Shown here one piece after another: positions 1 to 7,711 of a DNA stretch of 64,000 nt (positions are counted from its first letter, which is position 1; every line of letters starts with the position of its first letter). Source of the DNA: Mariniflexile maritimum (GTDB lineage Bacteria > Bacteroidota > Bacteroidia > Flavobacteriales > Flavobacteriaceae). The position numbers were made by a program, and so were the translations under genes. The notes under the pieces are model-generated. The model searched no databases and was not told where the DNA came from. It saw only the letters and a list, made by a program, of their open reading frames with translations. The stretch spans positions 434,001 to 498,000 of the forward strand of contig NZ_WRPN01000002.1 in NCBI RefSeq assembly GCF_009746565.1, read 5' to 3'.

Positions 1-403
1 CATTCACAATATGCTCTTGGTTGATGGCTCGTAAATCGCGGCGGCGATCGCGTACATTTTTACCGCGTTCTAAAACAATGGGTTTATAACCGAGTTCGAT
101 ACAGCGCAAGGCAGCATACATGCCTGCAGGTCCAAAACCGATGATGTGGATGGGTTTTGCTTTTGAAACATCTTTATAATCAAAGTGATAATTGGATGTT
201 TTTGGAAGTACTTCCCGAATATAGACCGCTATTTTATAGTTGAAAAAAATTTTTGGTTTTCGGGCATCAATCGATTTTCGAAGCACTTTTACGCCCGTAA
301 TATCTTCTTTGTCAACATTTAAAGCCTGCGCCGATTTTATAACCAAAATATCGCTACGTTCTTCTTCTTTAAGGCTGATACGAAGCTGAAGTTCTTTTAT
401 CAT
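1..403 (-). CDS. FAD-dependent dehydrogenase-like protein, N-terminal part (runs off window)
   Basis: The ATG at 403 opens a minus-strand frame that stays open to the window edge (134 residues seen), so the C-terminal part is missing. After an N-terminal domain of about 85 residues comes a dinucleotide-binding motif, HIIGFGPAGMYAALR, and the end of the second strand, PIVLERGKNVRDRRRD. This arrangement, a small N-terminal domain before a GxGxxG FAD fold, is typical of the NAD/FAD-utilising dehydrogenase family often annotated only as FAD-dependent protein. The substrate is unknown. The family call is good; any specific reaction would be a guess. It is divergent from the small gene at 598. Confidence 0.8.
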   Translation of the reverse strand, partial: MIKELQLRISLKEEERSDILVIKSAQALNVDKEDITGVKVLRKSIDARKPKIFFNYKIAVYIREVLPKTSNYHFDYKDVSKAKPIHIIGFGPAGMYAALRCIELGYKPIVLERGKNVRDRRRDLRAINQEHIVN

Positions 404-597
404 AATGCAAAATTAGTGAAATTTGCCATAGCAGGTAAAAGATTTTTTAAACCGTATCTTGATGGTTTTGCAGCTATTTTGATGATGGAATTGTTATAAG
501 GTAGCCCAATTTTTAATAGGTTTTAAAACATGATAAAAGTTAGCATCTAATAAAAATTTTAAAGATAATTTTAGGCATCTTTAAAACAAAACCTATT

Positions 598-777
598 ATG
601 AGCAACGAGAAAAAGTGTTTGGTTTGCGAAAAATCATCGGATGAAACACCAGTTACAAAATTTTATTACCAAAAGAGTGCGTTTTATATCTGTCCGCAAC
701 ATATTCCTGTTTTAATACATAATCCGCAAGAGTTGGTTGGCTTATTGGATGGTGCAGACAAGTTACAAGGCGGATGA
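598..777 (+). CDS. Small zinc-knuckle protein (59 aa)
   Basis: A complete frame of 59 codons runs from ATG at 598 to TGA at 775-777. The protein begins MSNEKKCLVCEKSS and has Cys7-x2-Cys10, then Cys32-x2-His35, the spacing of a single treble-clef or zinc-knuckle site. There is no signal peptide or membrane segment, so it should be cytoplasmic. Codon use and position, in the 397-bp gap between two well-supported genes, argue that it is real. Function is not recognised; a structural zinc site with a protein or nucleic acid partner is an inference. It ends 23 bp before the convergent DHFR gene. Confidence 0.65.
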   Translation: MSNEKKCLVCEKSSDETPVTKFYYQKSAFYICPQHIPVLIHNPQELVGLLDGADKLQGG

Positions 778-800
778 ATAAGCCATTGTTTTTCAGTGCC

Positions 801-1709
801 TTATATTCTTTTGTAAGTTAAAAATGAAAAGTCAAAATCGTTTTTGTCGCTTTTAGGATGGAAAACATCATGGGTTTTTTTCCAGATTGCCGGATCGATT
901 TCAGGGAAGAAAGTATCGGCTTCAAAGGTGTGGTGCACCCGTGTTAATTCAATGGTATCGGCCACTAGCATAGCTTGTTTGTAAATTTCGCCACCACCAA
1001 TAATATAAGGTTGTGGGTCGTTGGCGCAAAATTGAATGGCTTCTTCTAAAGAATGTACAACTGCAACACCATCAGGCACTTGGTAGTTTGAATTTCTGGA
1101 GATGACCACATGGGTTCTGTTGGGCAGTGGTTTTGGGAAACTTTCAAAGGTTTTTCTTCCCATAATAATATGATGGCCGCTGGTTAGGTTTTTAAAGCGC
1201 TTTAAATCGTCGCTAATATGCCATATCAGTTTATTGTGTTTGCCAATGGCATCATTCTCGGCAGCGGCAACTATAATGGTGAGTTCAGACTTTTTTTTTT
1301 CTTCCAAATGGCTGTTCTCGAAAGTTTCAGTTTCTGCTTGGGTTTTACTTGGCAATTCCTTTTTAAGTTTTTCAATGCCTTCTTGCTGTTTTGCAACCAG
1401 CTTGTTTAATTGCTCGGTTTCCCATGCTTTTCCCATAAATTTGTGGGTAATAAACACATTAAATACATGATATACAAAAAAGAACAACCAAAGCAAAATG
1501 GCATAAACAAACCAATCGACTTCAAAAATAGTGAAGCTTTCGCCAATTTTTAAGACTTTATTGATCACTATTAAAAATACGGCACCAATTAAAAAAACAA
1601 CAAAATGCGCATACAAACGCTTTTTTTGTTTGATGCGTTTTTGCGCTGTTTTTATCAGTTCTAACTGCTCTTTATCTATTTCTGGTATGTTTTTTTTCCT
1701 TCCGAACAT
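801..1709 (-). CDS. folA: 2TM-domain/dihydrofolate reductase fusion protein
   Basis: Residues about 10-105 form a 2TM domain: a basic N-terminal segment, membrane helices near 34-51 and 64-88, then a charged helix. Residues 142-302 are a full dihydrofolate reductase, which reduces dihydrofolate to tetrahydrofolate with NADPH. Seen are the N-terminal strand ELTIIVAAAENDAIG, the active-site segment LIWHISDDLKRFK (acidic residue at 168), the cofactor motif IIMGRKTFESFP, and YIIGGGEIYKQAM. DHFR is normally a soluble protein of about 160 residues, and 2TM proteins are usually separate, so this is a fusion that would tether DHFR to the inner membrane. The join is a lysine run coded by a ten-A tract; no ATG lies near the DHFR start. 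It lies close to thyA, which produces its substrate. Confidence 0.88.
   Translation of the reverse strand: MFGRKKNIPEIDKEQLELIKTAQKRIKQKKRLYAHFVVFLIGAVFLIVINKVLKIGESFTIFEVDWFVYAILLWLFFFVYHVFNVFITHKFMGKAWETEQLNKLVAKQQEGIEKLKKELPSKTQAETETFENSHLEEKKKSELTIIVAAAENDAIGKHNKLIWHISDDLKRFKNLTSGHHIIMGRKTFESFPKPLPNRTHVVISRNSNYQVPDGVAVVHSLEEAIQFCANDPQPYIIGGGEIYKQAMLVADTIELTRVHHTFEADTFFPEIDPAIWKKTHDVFHPKSDKNDFDFSFLTYKRI
1291..1300 (-). other. A10 homopolymer at the 2TM/DHFR junction
   Basis: On the coding strand ten A residues encode Lys138-Lys140. Deleting one A leads to TAG eight codons later, and adding one gives TGA two codons later, so a slip in either direction would release a stand-alone 2TM protein. 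It is either a site of polymerase or ribosome slippage or a place where an assembly error could create an artificial fusion. Confidence 0.7.
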
Positions 1710-1716
1710 GGTACTA

Positions 1717-1724
1717 CAAATATA
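1717..1724 (-). promoter_or_regulatory. -7 box (TATATTTG) for the DHFR fusion gene
   Basis: The box matches the Bacteroidota -7 consensus TAnnTTTG and ends only 7 nt before the ATG at 1709. A start of transcription a few bases beyond the box would leave almost no 5' leader. No clear -33 TTG was found. Confidence 0.5.
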
Positions 1725-1975
1725 AGCGTAAAGTTAATGCTTTTTTCAATACTATATGTAAATCTCAAGAATGTTGATGGAGCGCGATTTTCGCAATCGT
1801 TTTCGTTTGAAACTACTTGAAAATCAGTAATAAAACCTTTTTTTTGTTTTGATGATAATGTAAAGAATTAGCATAATTATTTATTAACACGTAATTTTTT
1901 ATGAATTGGTATTGTTAAATTGATAATTCTTTGTGCTTTACCGCTTTAAAGGTTAGTTACTGAAAAATTGTTTCA

Positions 1976-1983
1976 TAAATTTG
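1976..1983 (+). promoter_or_regulatory. -7 box (TAAATTTG) for the CBM48-like gene
   Basis: It is an exact match to TAnnTTTG, 30 bp before the ATG at 2014. Upstream at the expected distance there is only TTAG rather than a clean TTG, so the -33 element is weak. Confidence 0.5.
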
Positions 1984-2013
1984 TGGCACAAAACAACACA
2001 AAAATTTTAAATT

Positions 2014-2313
2014 ATGGCTATTTCAAAACAATATCTAAAAAGCAAACCCATTTGTAAAGTAACCTTTTCCATTGTTGCTGAAGACGCAAAAAATGTTTCG
2101 TTGGTGGGAAGTTTTAATGAATGGAACGCAAAAGCAACACCGCTTAAAAAACTAAAAAACGGAACTTTTAAAGGCGCTGTGGATTTACCAACAAGCGCTT
2201 CATACGAATTCAAATACTTAATTGATGAAACCGTGTATGTAAACGATGAGGCGGCCGATGCCTATGTATGGAACACATTTGCTGCTGCTGATAATAGCGT
2301 AGTAACTGTTTAG
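2014..2313 (+). CDS. Small CBM48 / isoamylase early-set domain protein
   Basis: This 99-residue protein consists almost entirely of one immunoglobulin-like early-set domain of the glycogen-binding CBM48/AMPK-beta type. Recognisable are KVTFSIVAEDAKNVSLVGSF followed by NEWN near residues 16-39, and YEFKYLIDETVYVNDEAA near 67-84. There is no signal peptide and no catalytic domain, so it is probably a cytoplasmic stand-alone carbohydrate- or protein-binding module. Ligand and partners are not evident from the neighbours, which are folate and thymidylate genes. It has its own -7 box at 1976 and shares a bidirectional terminator with thyA. Confidence 0.8.
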   Translation: MAISKQYLKSKPICKVTFSIVAEDAKNVSLVGSFNEWNAKATPLKKLKNGTFKGAVDLPTSASYEFKYLIDETVYVNDEAADAYVWNTFAAADNSVVTV

Positions 2314-2332
2314 TTGAACATTAAAAACATAT

Positions 2333-2363
2333 AAAAAACGCCTCCAAACGGAAGGCGTTTTTT
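2333..2363. terminator. Bidirectional terminator between CBM48 gene and thyA
   Basis: The arms AACGCCT and AGGCGTT are flanked by an A run on the left and a T run on the right, so the hairpin can end both convergent genes. Confidence 0.8.
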
Positions 2364-2364
2364 G

Positions 2365-3219
2365 TTATATAGCTACTTCACCTTTAATATGAGGATGCGG
2401 ATTATAATCTACTAAAGTAAAATCCTCAAAAGTAAAATCGAAAATATCCTTTACGTTGGGGTTTATTTTCATTTTAGGAAGCGGTCTCAGTTCCCTTGAA
2501 AGTTGCAGTTCCAACTGTTCAAAATGGTTGCTGTAAATATGCGCATCGCCAAAAGTATGTATAAATTCACCCGCTTCATAGCCACAAACCTGTGCCATCA
2601 TCATGGTTAATAAAGCGTAGGATGCGATATTAAAAGGGACGCCCAAGAAAATATCGGCACTGCGCTGGTAAAGTTGTAACGATAATTTTGGTTTGGCATG
2701 AACGCCCCCTTCGGGGGTTGGCGGACTTACATAAAACTGAAAAAACGCATGGCATGGTGGCAGTGCCGCTTTTCCGTTGGCGACATTTTCACTAAACGAT
2801 TTTGAAGTATCGGGCAACACCGAAGGATTCCAGGCAGAAACCAGCATGCGCCTACTGTTTGGGTTGTTTTTCAAGGTGTCGATAACTTCTTTAATCTGGT
2901 CAATTTCATCGCTGTTCCAGTTGCGCCATTGGTGACCATAAACGGGGCCTAAATTACCTTGTTCGTCGGCCCATTCGTTCCAGATACGCACGCCGTTTTC
3001 CGTGAGGTATTTAATATTGGTGTCGCCCTTTAAAAACCATAGCAATTCGTAAACAATCGATTTTAAATGCAATTTTTTAGTGGTTACCATGGGGAACCCT
3101 TCGCTTAAATCGAAACGCATCTGGTAGCCAAAAACACTTTTGGTGCCCGTGCCGGTGCGGTCTCCTTTTTCGTGGCCATTTTCTAAAACGTGCTTTACTA
3201 GGTCGTGGTATTGCTTCAT
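2365..3219 (-). CDS. thyA: Thymidylate synthase
   Basis: ThyA methylates dUMP to dTMP using methylene-tetrahydrofolate, giving the dihydrofolate that the nearby DHFR recycles. Seen are [20 protein letters not shown], the catalytic motif [12 protein letters not shown] with Cys156, [20 protein letters not shown], and the C-terminal [10 protein letters not shown]. The protein is 284 residues against 264 for the E. coli enzyme. Two extra segments flank the active-site strand: residues about 138-151, and about 165-177 ([13 protein letters not shown]). The second is encoded by a C5/G5 palindrome at 2705-2717. Both are in surface-loop positions relative to E. coli ThyA, and all catalytic motifs are intact, so the enzyme should be active. 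Confidence 0.97.
   Translation of the reverse strand: MKQYHDLVKHVLENGHEKGDRTGTGTKSVFGYQMRFDLSEGFPMVTTKKLHLKSIVYELLWFLKGDTNIKYLTENGVRIWNEWADEQGNLGPVYGHQWRNWNSDEIDQIKEVIDTLKNNPNSRRMLVSAWNPSVLPDTSKSFSENVANGKAALPPCHAFFQFYVSPPTPEGGVHAKPKLSLQLYQRSADIFLGVPFNIASYALLTMMMAQVCGYEAGEFIHTFGDAHIYSNHFEQLELQLSRELRPLPKMKINPNVKDIFDFTFEDFTLVDYNPHPHIKGEVAI
2705..2717. repeat. C5-TTC-G5 palindrome inside thyA
   Basis: The palindrome sits in the stretch coding for the extra ThyA segment [13 protein letters not shown]. It resembles the GC-rich palindromes often seen between genes in flavobacteria, but here it is translated in frame. Confidence 0.55.
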
Positions 3220-3350
3220 ATCAACTTCCCGCGAAAGGGGAATCTTTTTAAATTTAATTGAAATTTTCAGAAGTTAAAAATAGAAAAAAGCATCAAAAAC
3301 TTTCTCTAGGGTTTCAGTAAATATCATAAAGTTATTAACTAAAAACGATG

Positions 3351-3371
3351 GGATTCCTGCATCTGCAAGAA
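3351..3371. repeat. Degenerate REP-like hairpin downstream of the nucleoside transporter
   Basis: ATTCCTGC is followed by ATCT and GCAAGAA. It is an imperfect copy of the hairpin at 55871-55890, which has the same ATTCCTGC arm. It lies just after the TAG of the minus-strand gene and may help end its transcript. Confidence 0.4.
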
Positions 3372-3375
3372 AGTG

Positions 3376-4947
3376 CTAGCCAATAATCATGCCTGCAATA
3401 GCTGCGGAAAGTAACGATGCAATGGTGCCGCCAATAAGTGCCCTAATGCCAAACTCCGATAAGGTTTTGCGCTGTCCGGGTGCCAAGGAACCAATGCCTC
3501 CAATTTGAATGCCAATAGAGGCGAAATTGGCAAACCCACAAAGCATATAGGTTGCCATTATTATGGATTTCTCAAATTTCAAATGGGTTAAATTGGCAAC
3601 GTTTTTAAGTTCGGCAAGTTGGATGTACCCCACAAATTCGCTGGCGGCAAGTTTGATGCCCAAAAGTTGCCCCATAAGAGCCATGTCTTCTTTCGCAATA
3701 CCAATAAGCCACATTAATGGGGCGAAAAGGTAGCCTAGTATAAATTCCAGCGATAATCCCTCTTTGTAGGGCGTGTTGTTGGCAATTACATCGTTAAGCG
3801 AGGTAAAATGCCAATTGAAATTTAGGGAAGTGATGGTAAATCCGTTAAAACTGGCAATGCCGCCTAAAATGCCGTTTAGCATGGCAATTAATGCAACGAA
3901 CACCAACAACATGGCGGCTACGTTTGCGGCTAGTTTTAAGCCTTCGGTAGTGCCGTTTGCAATGGCATCTAAAATATTGGAACCAATTTTATCTTGGGTA
4001 ACTTCTATGTTGGTGTCAATTTCTTCCACTTGTGGATAGAGCATTTTAGAAACCACAATGGCCCCGGGTGCTGCCATAACAGAGGCGGTTAGTAAATGTT
4101 TGGCGTAAAACAACCTTAAAACCGGGTCGTTGCCACCAAGAAACCCAATGTAAGCCGCCAAAACACCTCCTGCCACGGTTGCCATACCGCCTACCATTAC
4201 CAATAGTATTTCAGATTTGGTCATTTTTTCCAAATAGGCCTTAATCATTAAGGGGGCTTCCGTTTGCCCTAAAAATATGTTGCCGGCTACACTTAAGCTT
4301 TCAGCCCCCGAAATTTTAAGGAGCTTGGTCAATACCCATGCCATTCCCGATACTATTTTTTGAATGACACCTAGATAAAACAATAGGGAGGTTAAAGCCG
4401 AAAAGAATATAATGGTGGGCAATATTTGAAATACAAACACAAATCCGTACGATTCGATATTCATAAAACCTCCAAATAAAAATTCGCTTCCTACGCGTGT
4501 GAAGTCTAATATGTTGATGAAAATGCTGCCAACAAATTCAAATGTTTTTTGAACAAAACTCACTTTTAAAACACCAATGGCCAAAAGTAATTGTGCCAAA
4601 AGGCCAAAACCAACCGTTTTCCAATTAATGGCTTTTCTGTTTTTGCTTAAAATAAACGAGATTGAAAGCAATACGAGCATGCCTAAAACCCCGCGCCACA
4701 AACTATTGATTGAAAAACCTTCGCTTGGTATAATGGGTTTAGAAACGGTTGCGGGTTTTTGGGTTTCTCCCGTTTTGCTTGCCTCTGGATTGGGCTTTAT
4801 TGAATCGGAAATTTTTGTGGGTTCCTGTGCTTGCTGAACATTGCTGTTCTGGGTTATGGGAGCAATATTTTTATCGGTGCCTTGTGCGGTTAATGGAAAT
4901 GAAAAAAGCGAGAAGGTAAGGACGATGGACAAAAATATTTTTTTCAT
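3376..4947 (-). CDS. NupC-type concentrative nucleoside transporter with cleavable N-terminus
   Basis: The start at 4947 gives MKKIFLSIVLTFSLFSFPLTAQG, a signal peptide, and avoids overlap with the upstream gene; the longer frame from 5037 has no such logic. After a Pro/Thr/Lys-rich linker (about 22-75) comes a complete CNT family transporter of multiple membrane helices. Family hallmarks are the GQTEAPLMIKAYL motif and GFANFASIGIQIGGIG near the C-terminus. CNT proteins import nucleosides coupled to protons or sodium across the inner membrane. The extra signal peptide and linker are not part of E. coli NupC and make the protein 523 residues instead of about 400. Import of nucleosides fits the thymidylate genes next door. 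Confidence 0.92.
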   Translation of the reverse strand: MKKIFLSIVLTFSLFSFPLTAQGTDKNIAPITQNSNVQQAQEPTKISDSIKPNPEASKTGETQKPATVSKPIIPSEGFSINSLWRGVLGMLVLLSISFILSKNRKAINWKTVGFGLLAQLLLAIGVLKVSFVQKTFEFVGSIFINILDFTRVGSEFLFGGFMNIESYGFVFVFQILPTIIFFSALTSLLFYLGVIQKIVSGMAWVLTKLLKISGAESLSVAGNIFLGQTEAPLMIKAYLEKMTKSEILLVMVGGMATVAGGVLAAYIGFLGGNDPVLRLFYAKHLLTASVMAAPGAIVVSKMLYPQVEEIDTNIEVTQDKIGSNILDAIANGTTEGLKLAANVAAMLLVFVALIAMLNGILGGIASFNGFTITSLNFNWHFTSLNDVIANNTPYKEGLSLEFILGYLFAPLMWLIGIAKEDMALMGQLLGIKLAASEFVGYIQLAELKNVANLTHLKFEKSIIMATYMLCGFANFASIGIQIGGIGSLAPGQRKTLSEFGIRALIGGTIASLLSAAIAGMIIG

Positions 4948-4975
4948 AAAAAAAAGGGTGTTGTTTGAAAAAGCG

Positions 4976-5596
4976 TTATTCCCGTTTTGAGATTTCGTCA
5001 CGAATATGTGCTGCTTTTTCGTAATCTTCGTTTGCAACTGCTTCGTTTAATAGGTTGTGTAATTCTTCAAGTGTTTTGCCTTTAAAGCTTTCGCGTGGGG
5101 CATTTGGTTCTAGTTCGTTGGCTATAAGTTCGTCCATTAAAATACTGTCCTGCGTTTCATCATCCTCTTCTTTTTTCGGGTTCACTTTTAAATAAATGCC
5201 CGCTTTATCAAGAATGTTTTTATAGGTGAAGATGGGGGCATCAAAACGCAATGCCAAGGCAATGGCATCACTGGTTCGGGCATCGATTATTTCTTCAATT
5301 TTATCGCGTTCGCAAATAAGGCTTGAATAAAAAACACCGTCAACCAATTTGTGTATAATCACTTGTTTTACAATAATGTCAAATCGGTCGGCAAAATTTT
5401 TGAATAAGTCGTGGGTTAGAGGTCTGGGTGGTCTAATTTCTTTTTCTAAGGCGATGGCTATGGACTGTGCTTCAAAAGCCCCAATAACGATGGGTAGTTT
5501 TCGGTCGCCATCAACTTCATTTAAAATTAATGCGTAAGCGCCATTTTGCGTTTGGCTATATGAGATGCCTTTTATGTTTAATCTTACTAAACTCAT
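4976..5596 (-). CDS. Bifunctional nuclease family (DUF151) protein with UVR motif
   Basis: The start is the ATG at 5596; the frame is open upstream only from a TTG. Residues 1-130 are the DUF151 domain: GAYALILNEVDGDRKLPIVI, GAFEAQSIAIALE, RPLTHDLFKN, and DARTSDAIALALRFDAPIF. Residues about 170-206 form a UvrB/UvrC (UVR) interaction motif with EELHNLLNEAVANEDYEKAA. Plant members of DUF151 have been reported to have RNase and DNase activity; for bacteria the role is unsettled. The UVR tail is commonly a protein-protein contact in repair or Clp adaptors. It lies downstream of etfA across a gap that contains a long inverted repeat, and 28 bp upstream of the transporter gene. Confidence 0.88.
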   Translation of the reverse strand: MSLVRLNIKGISYSQTQNGAYALILNEVDGDRKLPIVIGAFEAQSIAIALEKEIRPPRPLTHDLFKNFADRFDIIVKQVIIHKLVDGVFYSSLICERDKIEEIIDARTSDAIALALRFDAPIFTYKNILDKAGIYLKVNPKKEEDDETQDSILMDELIANELEPNAPRESFKGKTLEELHNLLNEAVANEDYEKAAHIRDEISKRE

Positions 5597-5613
5597 AAAT
5601 GAATTAAAACGCA

Positions 5614-5688
5614 AAGAACTGTTTAAATTAGGACTTTACCAACTGCTAAAAGCAGAATTAAGAATTTTTGCTAATTTAAGCAGTTCTT
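5614..5688. repeat. 18-bp inverted repeat with nested hairpin between etfA and DUF151 gene
   Basis: The arms at 5614-5631 and 5671-5688 match at 17 of 18 positions. The 39-nt loop between them contains a second small hairpin, CTGC-TAAAA-GCAG. As RNA of the minus strand it lies in the 5' leader of the DUF151 gene or the 3' end of the etf transcript. No T run follows it, so it is not a simple intrinsic terminator. Confidence 0.75.
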
Positions 5689-5714
5689 ATACCGATACAA
5701 TTTATAAAAATAAT

Positions 5715-6674
5715 TTATTGTTGCGCCTTAAAAGTCTTTAATTTTTCAATTAGCTGCGGAACAACCACAAAAGCATCGCCCACAACGCCATAATCGGCTG
5801 CTTTAAAAAATGGGGCTTCGGGGTCGTTATTGATAACCACTTTTACTTTTGAGGCATTGATGCCCGCTAAATGCTGGATAGCTCCCGAAATTCCAATAGC
5901 TATGTACAGGTTTGCGGCTACGGGTTTTCCGGTTTGCCCAACGTGTTCGCTGTGAGGCCGCCATCCTAAATCGGATACGGGTTTAGAACAGGCAGTGGCG
6001 GCACCTAAAACAGAGGCTAGCTCTTCAATCATGCCCCAGTTTTCAGGCCCTTTTAAACCACGACCCGCTGAAACAACGATGTCGGCATCGGCAATGCTTA
6101 CCTTATTTGAAGCTTTATCAACCGATTCAACCTGAACCTGTAAATTTGAAATTGAAGGTGAAAAATTTTCCGCGGAAGCGTTACCAGTGGTTTCAACCAA
6201 ACCAAATGCATTATGTGAAACGCCCACAATTTTCACTTCGGTATTTATGGTCATGGTTTCAAACGCTTTGTTGGTAAAGGCAGTACGCTTTACCGTAAAA
6301 GGTGACGTGCTTGAAGGGGCTTCAATAACGTTTGAAGCGTAACCCGCCTGCAAACCAACAGCTAAAAGCGGCGCTATGTATTTGCTATTGGCACTGGAAC
6401 TTAAAATCACCACTTTGGTACCTTCTTTTTCGGCTACTTGCTTTATGGCCTCTGCATAGCCATTGGCATTAAATGTTTTTAGCTCGGAATTTGAGATGTT
6501 TAAAACCTTATCAACGCCATAGTTACCAAGTTCGGAAACTTGCTCTGCATTAAAGGTTATCGCCGTAACGGTGGTGCCCAATTGATTTGCAACCGCTTTG
6601 GCATAAGAAGCAACTTCTAAAGCCACTTTTTTGAATTTTCCTTCTTCGGATTCTGTATATACTAAAACTGACAT
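5715..6674 (-). CDS. etfA: Electron transfer flavoprotein alpha subunit
   Basis: ETF alpha holds the FAD of the soluble heterodimer that takes electrons from acyl-CoA dehydrogenases to the respiratory chain. The start at 6674 gives [16 protein letters not shown], the normal N-terminus; the preceding in-frame codons add nothing family-like. The C-terminal FAD domain shows [44 protein letters not shown] and [19 protein letters not shown]. At 319 residues it is full length. It lies 76 bp after etfB in the same direction and is surely co-transcribed with it. Confidence 0.96.
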   Translation of the reverse strand: MSVLVYTESEEGKFKKVALEVASYAKAVANQLGTTVTAITFNAEQVSELGNYGVDKVLNISNSELKTFNANGYAEAIKQVAEKEGTKVVILSSSANSKYIAPLLAVGLQAGYASNVIEAPSSTSPFTVKRTAFTNKAFETMTINTEVKIVGVSHNAFGLVETTGNASAENFSPSISNLQVQVESVDKASNKVSIADADIVVSAGRGLKGPENWGMIEELASVLGAATACSKPVSDLGWRPHSEHVGQTGKPVAANLYIAIGISGAIQHLAGINASKVKVVINNDPEAPFFKAADYGVVGDAFVVVPQLIEKLKTFKAQQ

Positions 6675-6750
6675 AATAAAATTAAAATTTAAAATCAAGC
6701 ACCAAATTCCAATGGTTTGTTTTTGGAATCTAGAATTTGAAAATGGGGGT

Positions 6751-7497
6751 TTATATTACCTTCGCTTCATTATGAAGCAAATCTACCAACGCGTCCAAAT
6801 TATCGGGGGCTATTAATTTCACCGCTCCTTTGGGTGCTGGTTTTTCAAATTTTACCGACGTGGTTTCGGCAGTTGCTTCAACAGGTTCTAAAATGGTTAA
6901 TGGTTTTTGTCGCGCCATCATAATACCGCGCATGTTGGGTATTTTAAGGTCGCTTTCTTCTACCAGGCCTTTTTGCCCGCCAATAACCAGCGGTAGTGTG
7001 GTTGAAAGCGTTTCTTTTCCGCCATCAATTTCCCGAATGGCTTTAGCGGTGGTGCCTTCAATTTCCAAACCTATACAATTGTTTATAAAATTGGCATTTG
7101 TTAATCCTGCAATCATGCCAGGAACCATGCCGCCATTATAATCAATGGATTCGCGACCGGCAATCACTAAGTCGTAACCACCATCTTTTACAACTTGTGC
7201 CAATTGTTTAGCAACCGAAAACCCATCGGTGGCAGCCCTGTTTACACGTATGGCAGCATCGGCACCAATAGCTAGGGCTTTGCGCAGGGTAGGCTCGGTT
7301 TCTGCGCCACCAACATTTACAACCGTAACGTTTGCACCCTGTTTTTCCTTAAACCACATGGCGCGGGTTAAGCCAAATTCATCATTTGGGTTGATAACAA
7401 ATTGCACGCCGTTGGTATCAAATTTGGTGTCGCCTTCGGTAAAATTAATTTTTGAAGTGGTGTCCGGAACATGGCTTATGCACACTAATATCTTCAT
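6751..7497 (-). CDS. etfB: Electron transfer flavoprotein beta subunit
   Basis: This is the partner of EtfA. The start at 7497 gives MKILVCISHVPDTTSKINF; upstream there is only a TTG. Family features are NPNDEFGLTRAMWFKEKQG, the AMP-site region AGRESIDYNGGMVPGMIA, and PNMRGIMMARQKPL near the C-terminus. The protein is 248 residues, the usual length. It is the first gene of the etfBA unit, divergent from pdhB, so fatty-acid or amino-acid oxidation and pyruvate oxidation share one 214-bp control region. That region contains a perfect 14-bp palindrome at 7623-7636. Confidence 0.96.
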   Translation of the reverse strand: MKILVCISHVPDTTSKINFTEGDTKFDTNGVQFVINPNDEFGLTRAMWFKEKQGANVTVVNVGGAETEPTLRKALAIGADAAIRVNRAATDGFSVAKQLAQVVKDGGYDLVIAGRESIDYNGGMVPGMIAGLTNANFINNCIGLEIEGTTAKAIREIDGGKETLSTTLPLVIGGQKGLVEESDLKIPNMRGIMMARQKPLTILEPVEATAETTSVKFEKPAPKGAVKLIAPDNLDALVDLLHNEAKVI

Positions 7498-7622
7498 ATT
7501 CAATTATTTAATTATCGTTTATATCCGCTATAAGCTTCGTGCTATTGCAACTGTAAATTGTTACAGAAAACTGCGAACTCATTTAAAGGTTACGAAGTTA
7601 ATTATTTTATTTTGAATATTTG

Positions 7623-7636
7623 CTATGCATGCATAG
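7623..7636. promoter_or_regulatory. Perfect 14-bp palindrome, possible operator between etfB and pdhB
   Basis: CTATGCATGCATAG is its own reverse complement and lies 44 bp before the pdhB -7 box and 125 bp before etfB. A dimeric regulator could bind here, but no regulator gene is adjacent and the use as an operator is inferred only from symmetry and position. Confidence 0.4.
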
Positions 7637-7680
7637 TAAATTATTAAATGTTCTTTTAAGCAAAGTGTATTATTTATTGT

Positions 7681-7688
7681 TATTTTTG
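7681..7688 (+). promoter_or_regulatory. -7 box (TATTTTTG) for pdhB
   Basis: It is an exact TAnnTTTG match 23 bp before the ATG at 7712. A -33 TTG at normal spacing is not clear. Confidence 0.5.
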
Positions 7689-7711
7689 CAACGCGAATTA
7701 AAATATAGTTA

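Larger units (their letters stand above)
1710..2013. other. 304-bp intergenic region, divergent promoters
   Basis: There is no reading frame worth calling here. It separates the minus-strand DHFR fusion from the plus-strand CBM48 gene. At each end there is a TAnnTTTG box: TATATTTG on the minus strand at 1717-1724 and TAAATTTG on the plus strand at 1976-1983. The middle is A+T rich with no inverted repeat that stood out. Confidence 0.6.

Noticed and set aside
4948-5037. Longer N-terminus for the nucleoside transporter
   Set aside because: It would overlap the DUF151 gene, has no family features, and the start at 4947 opens a clear signal peptide.
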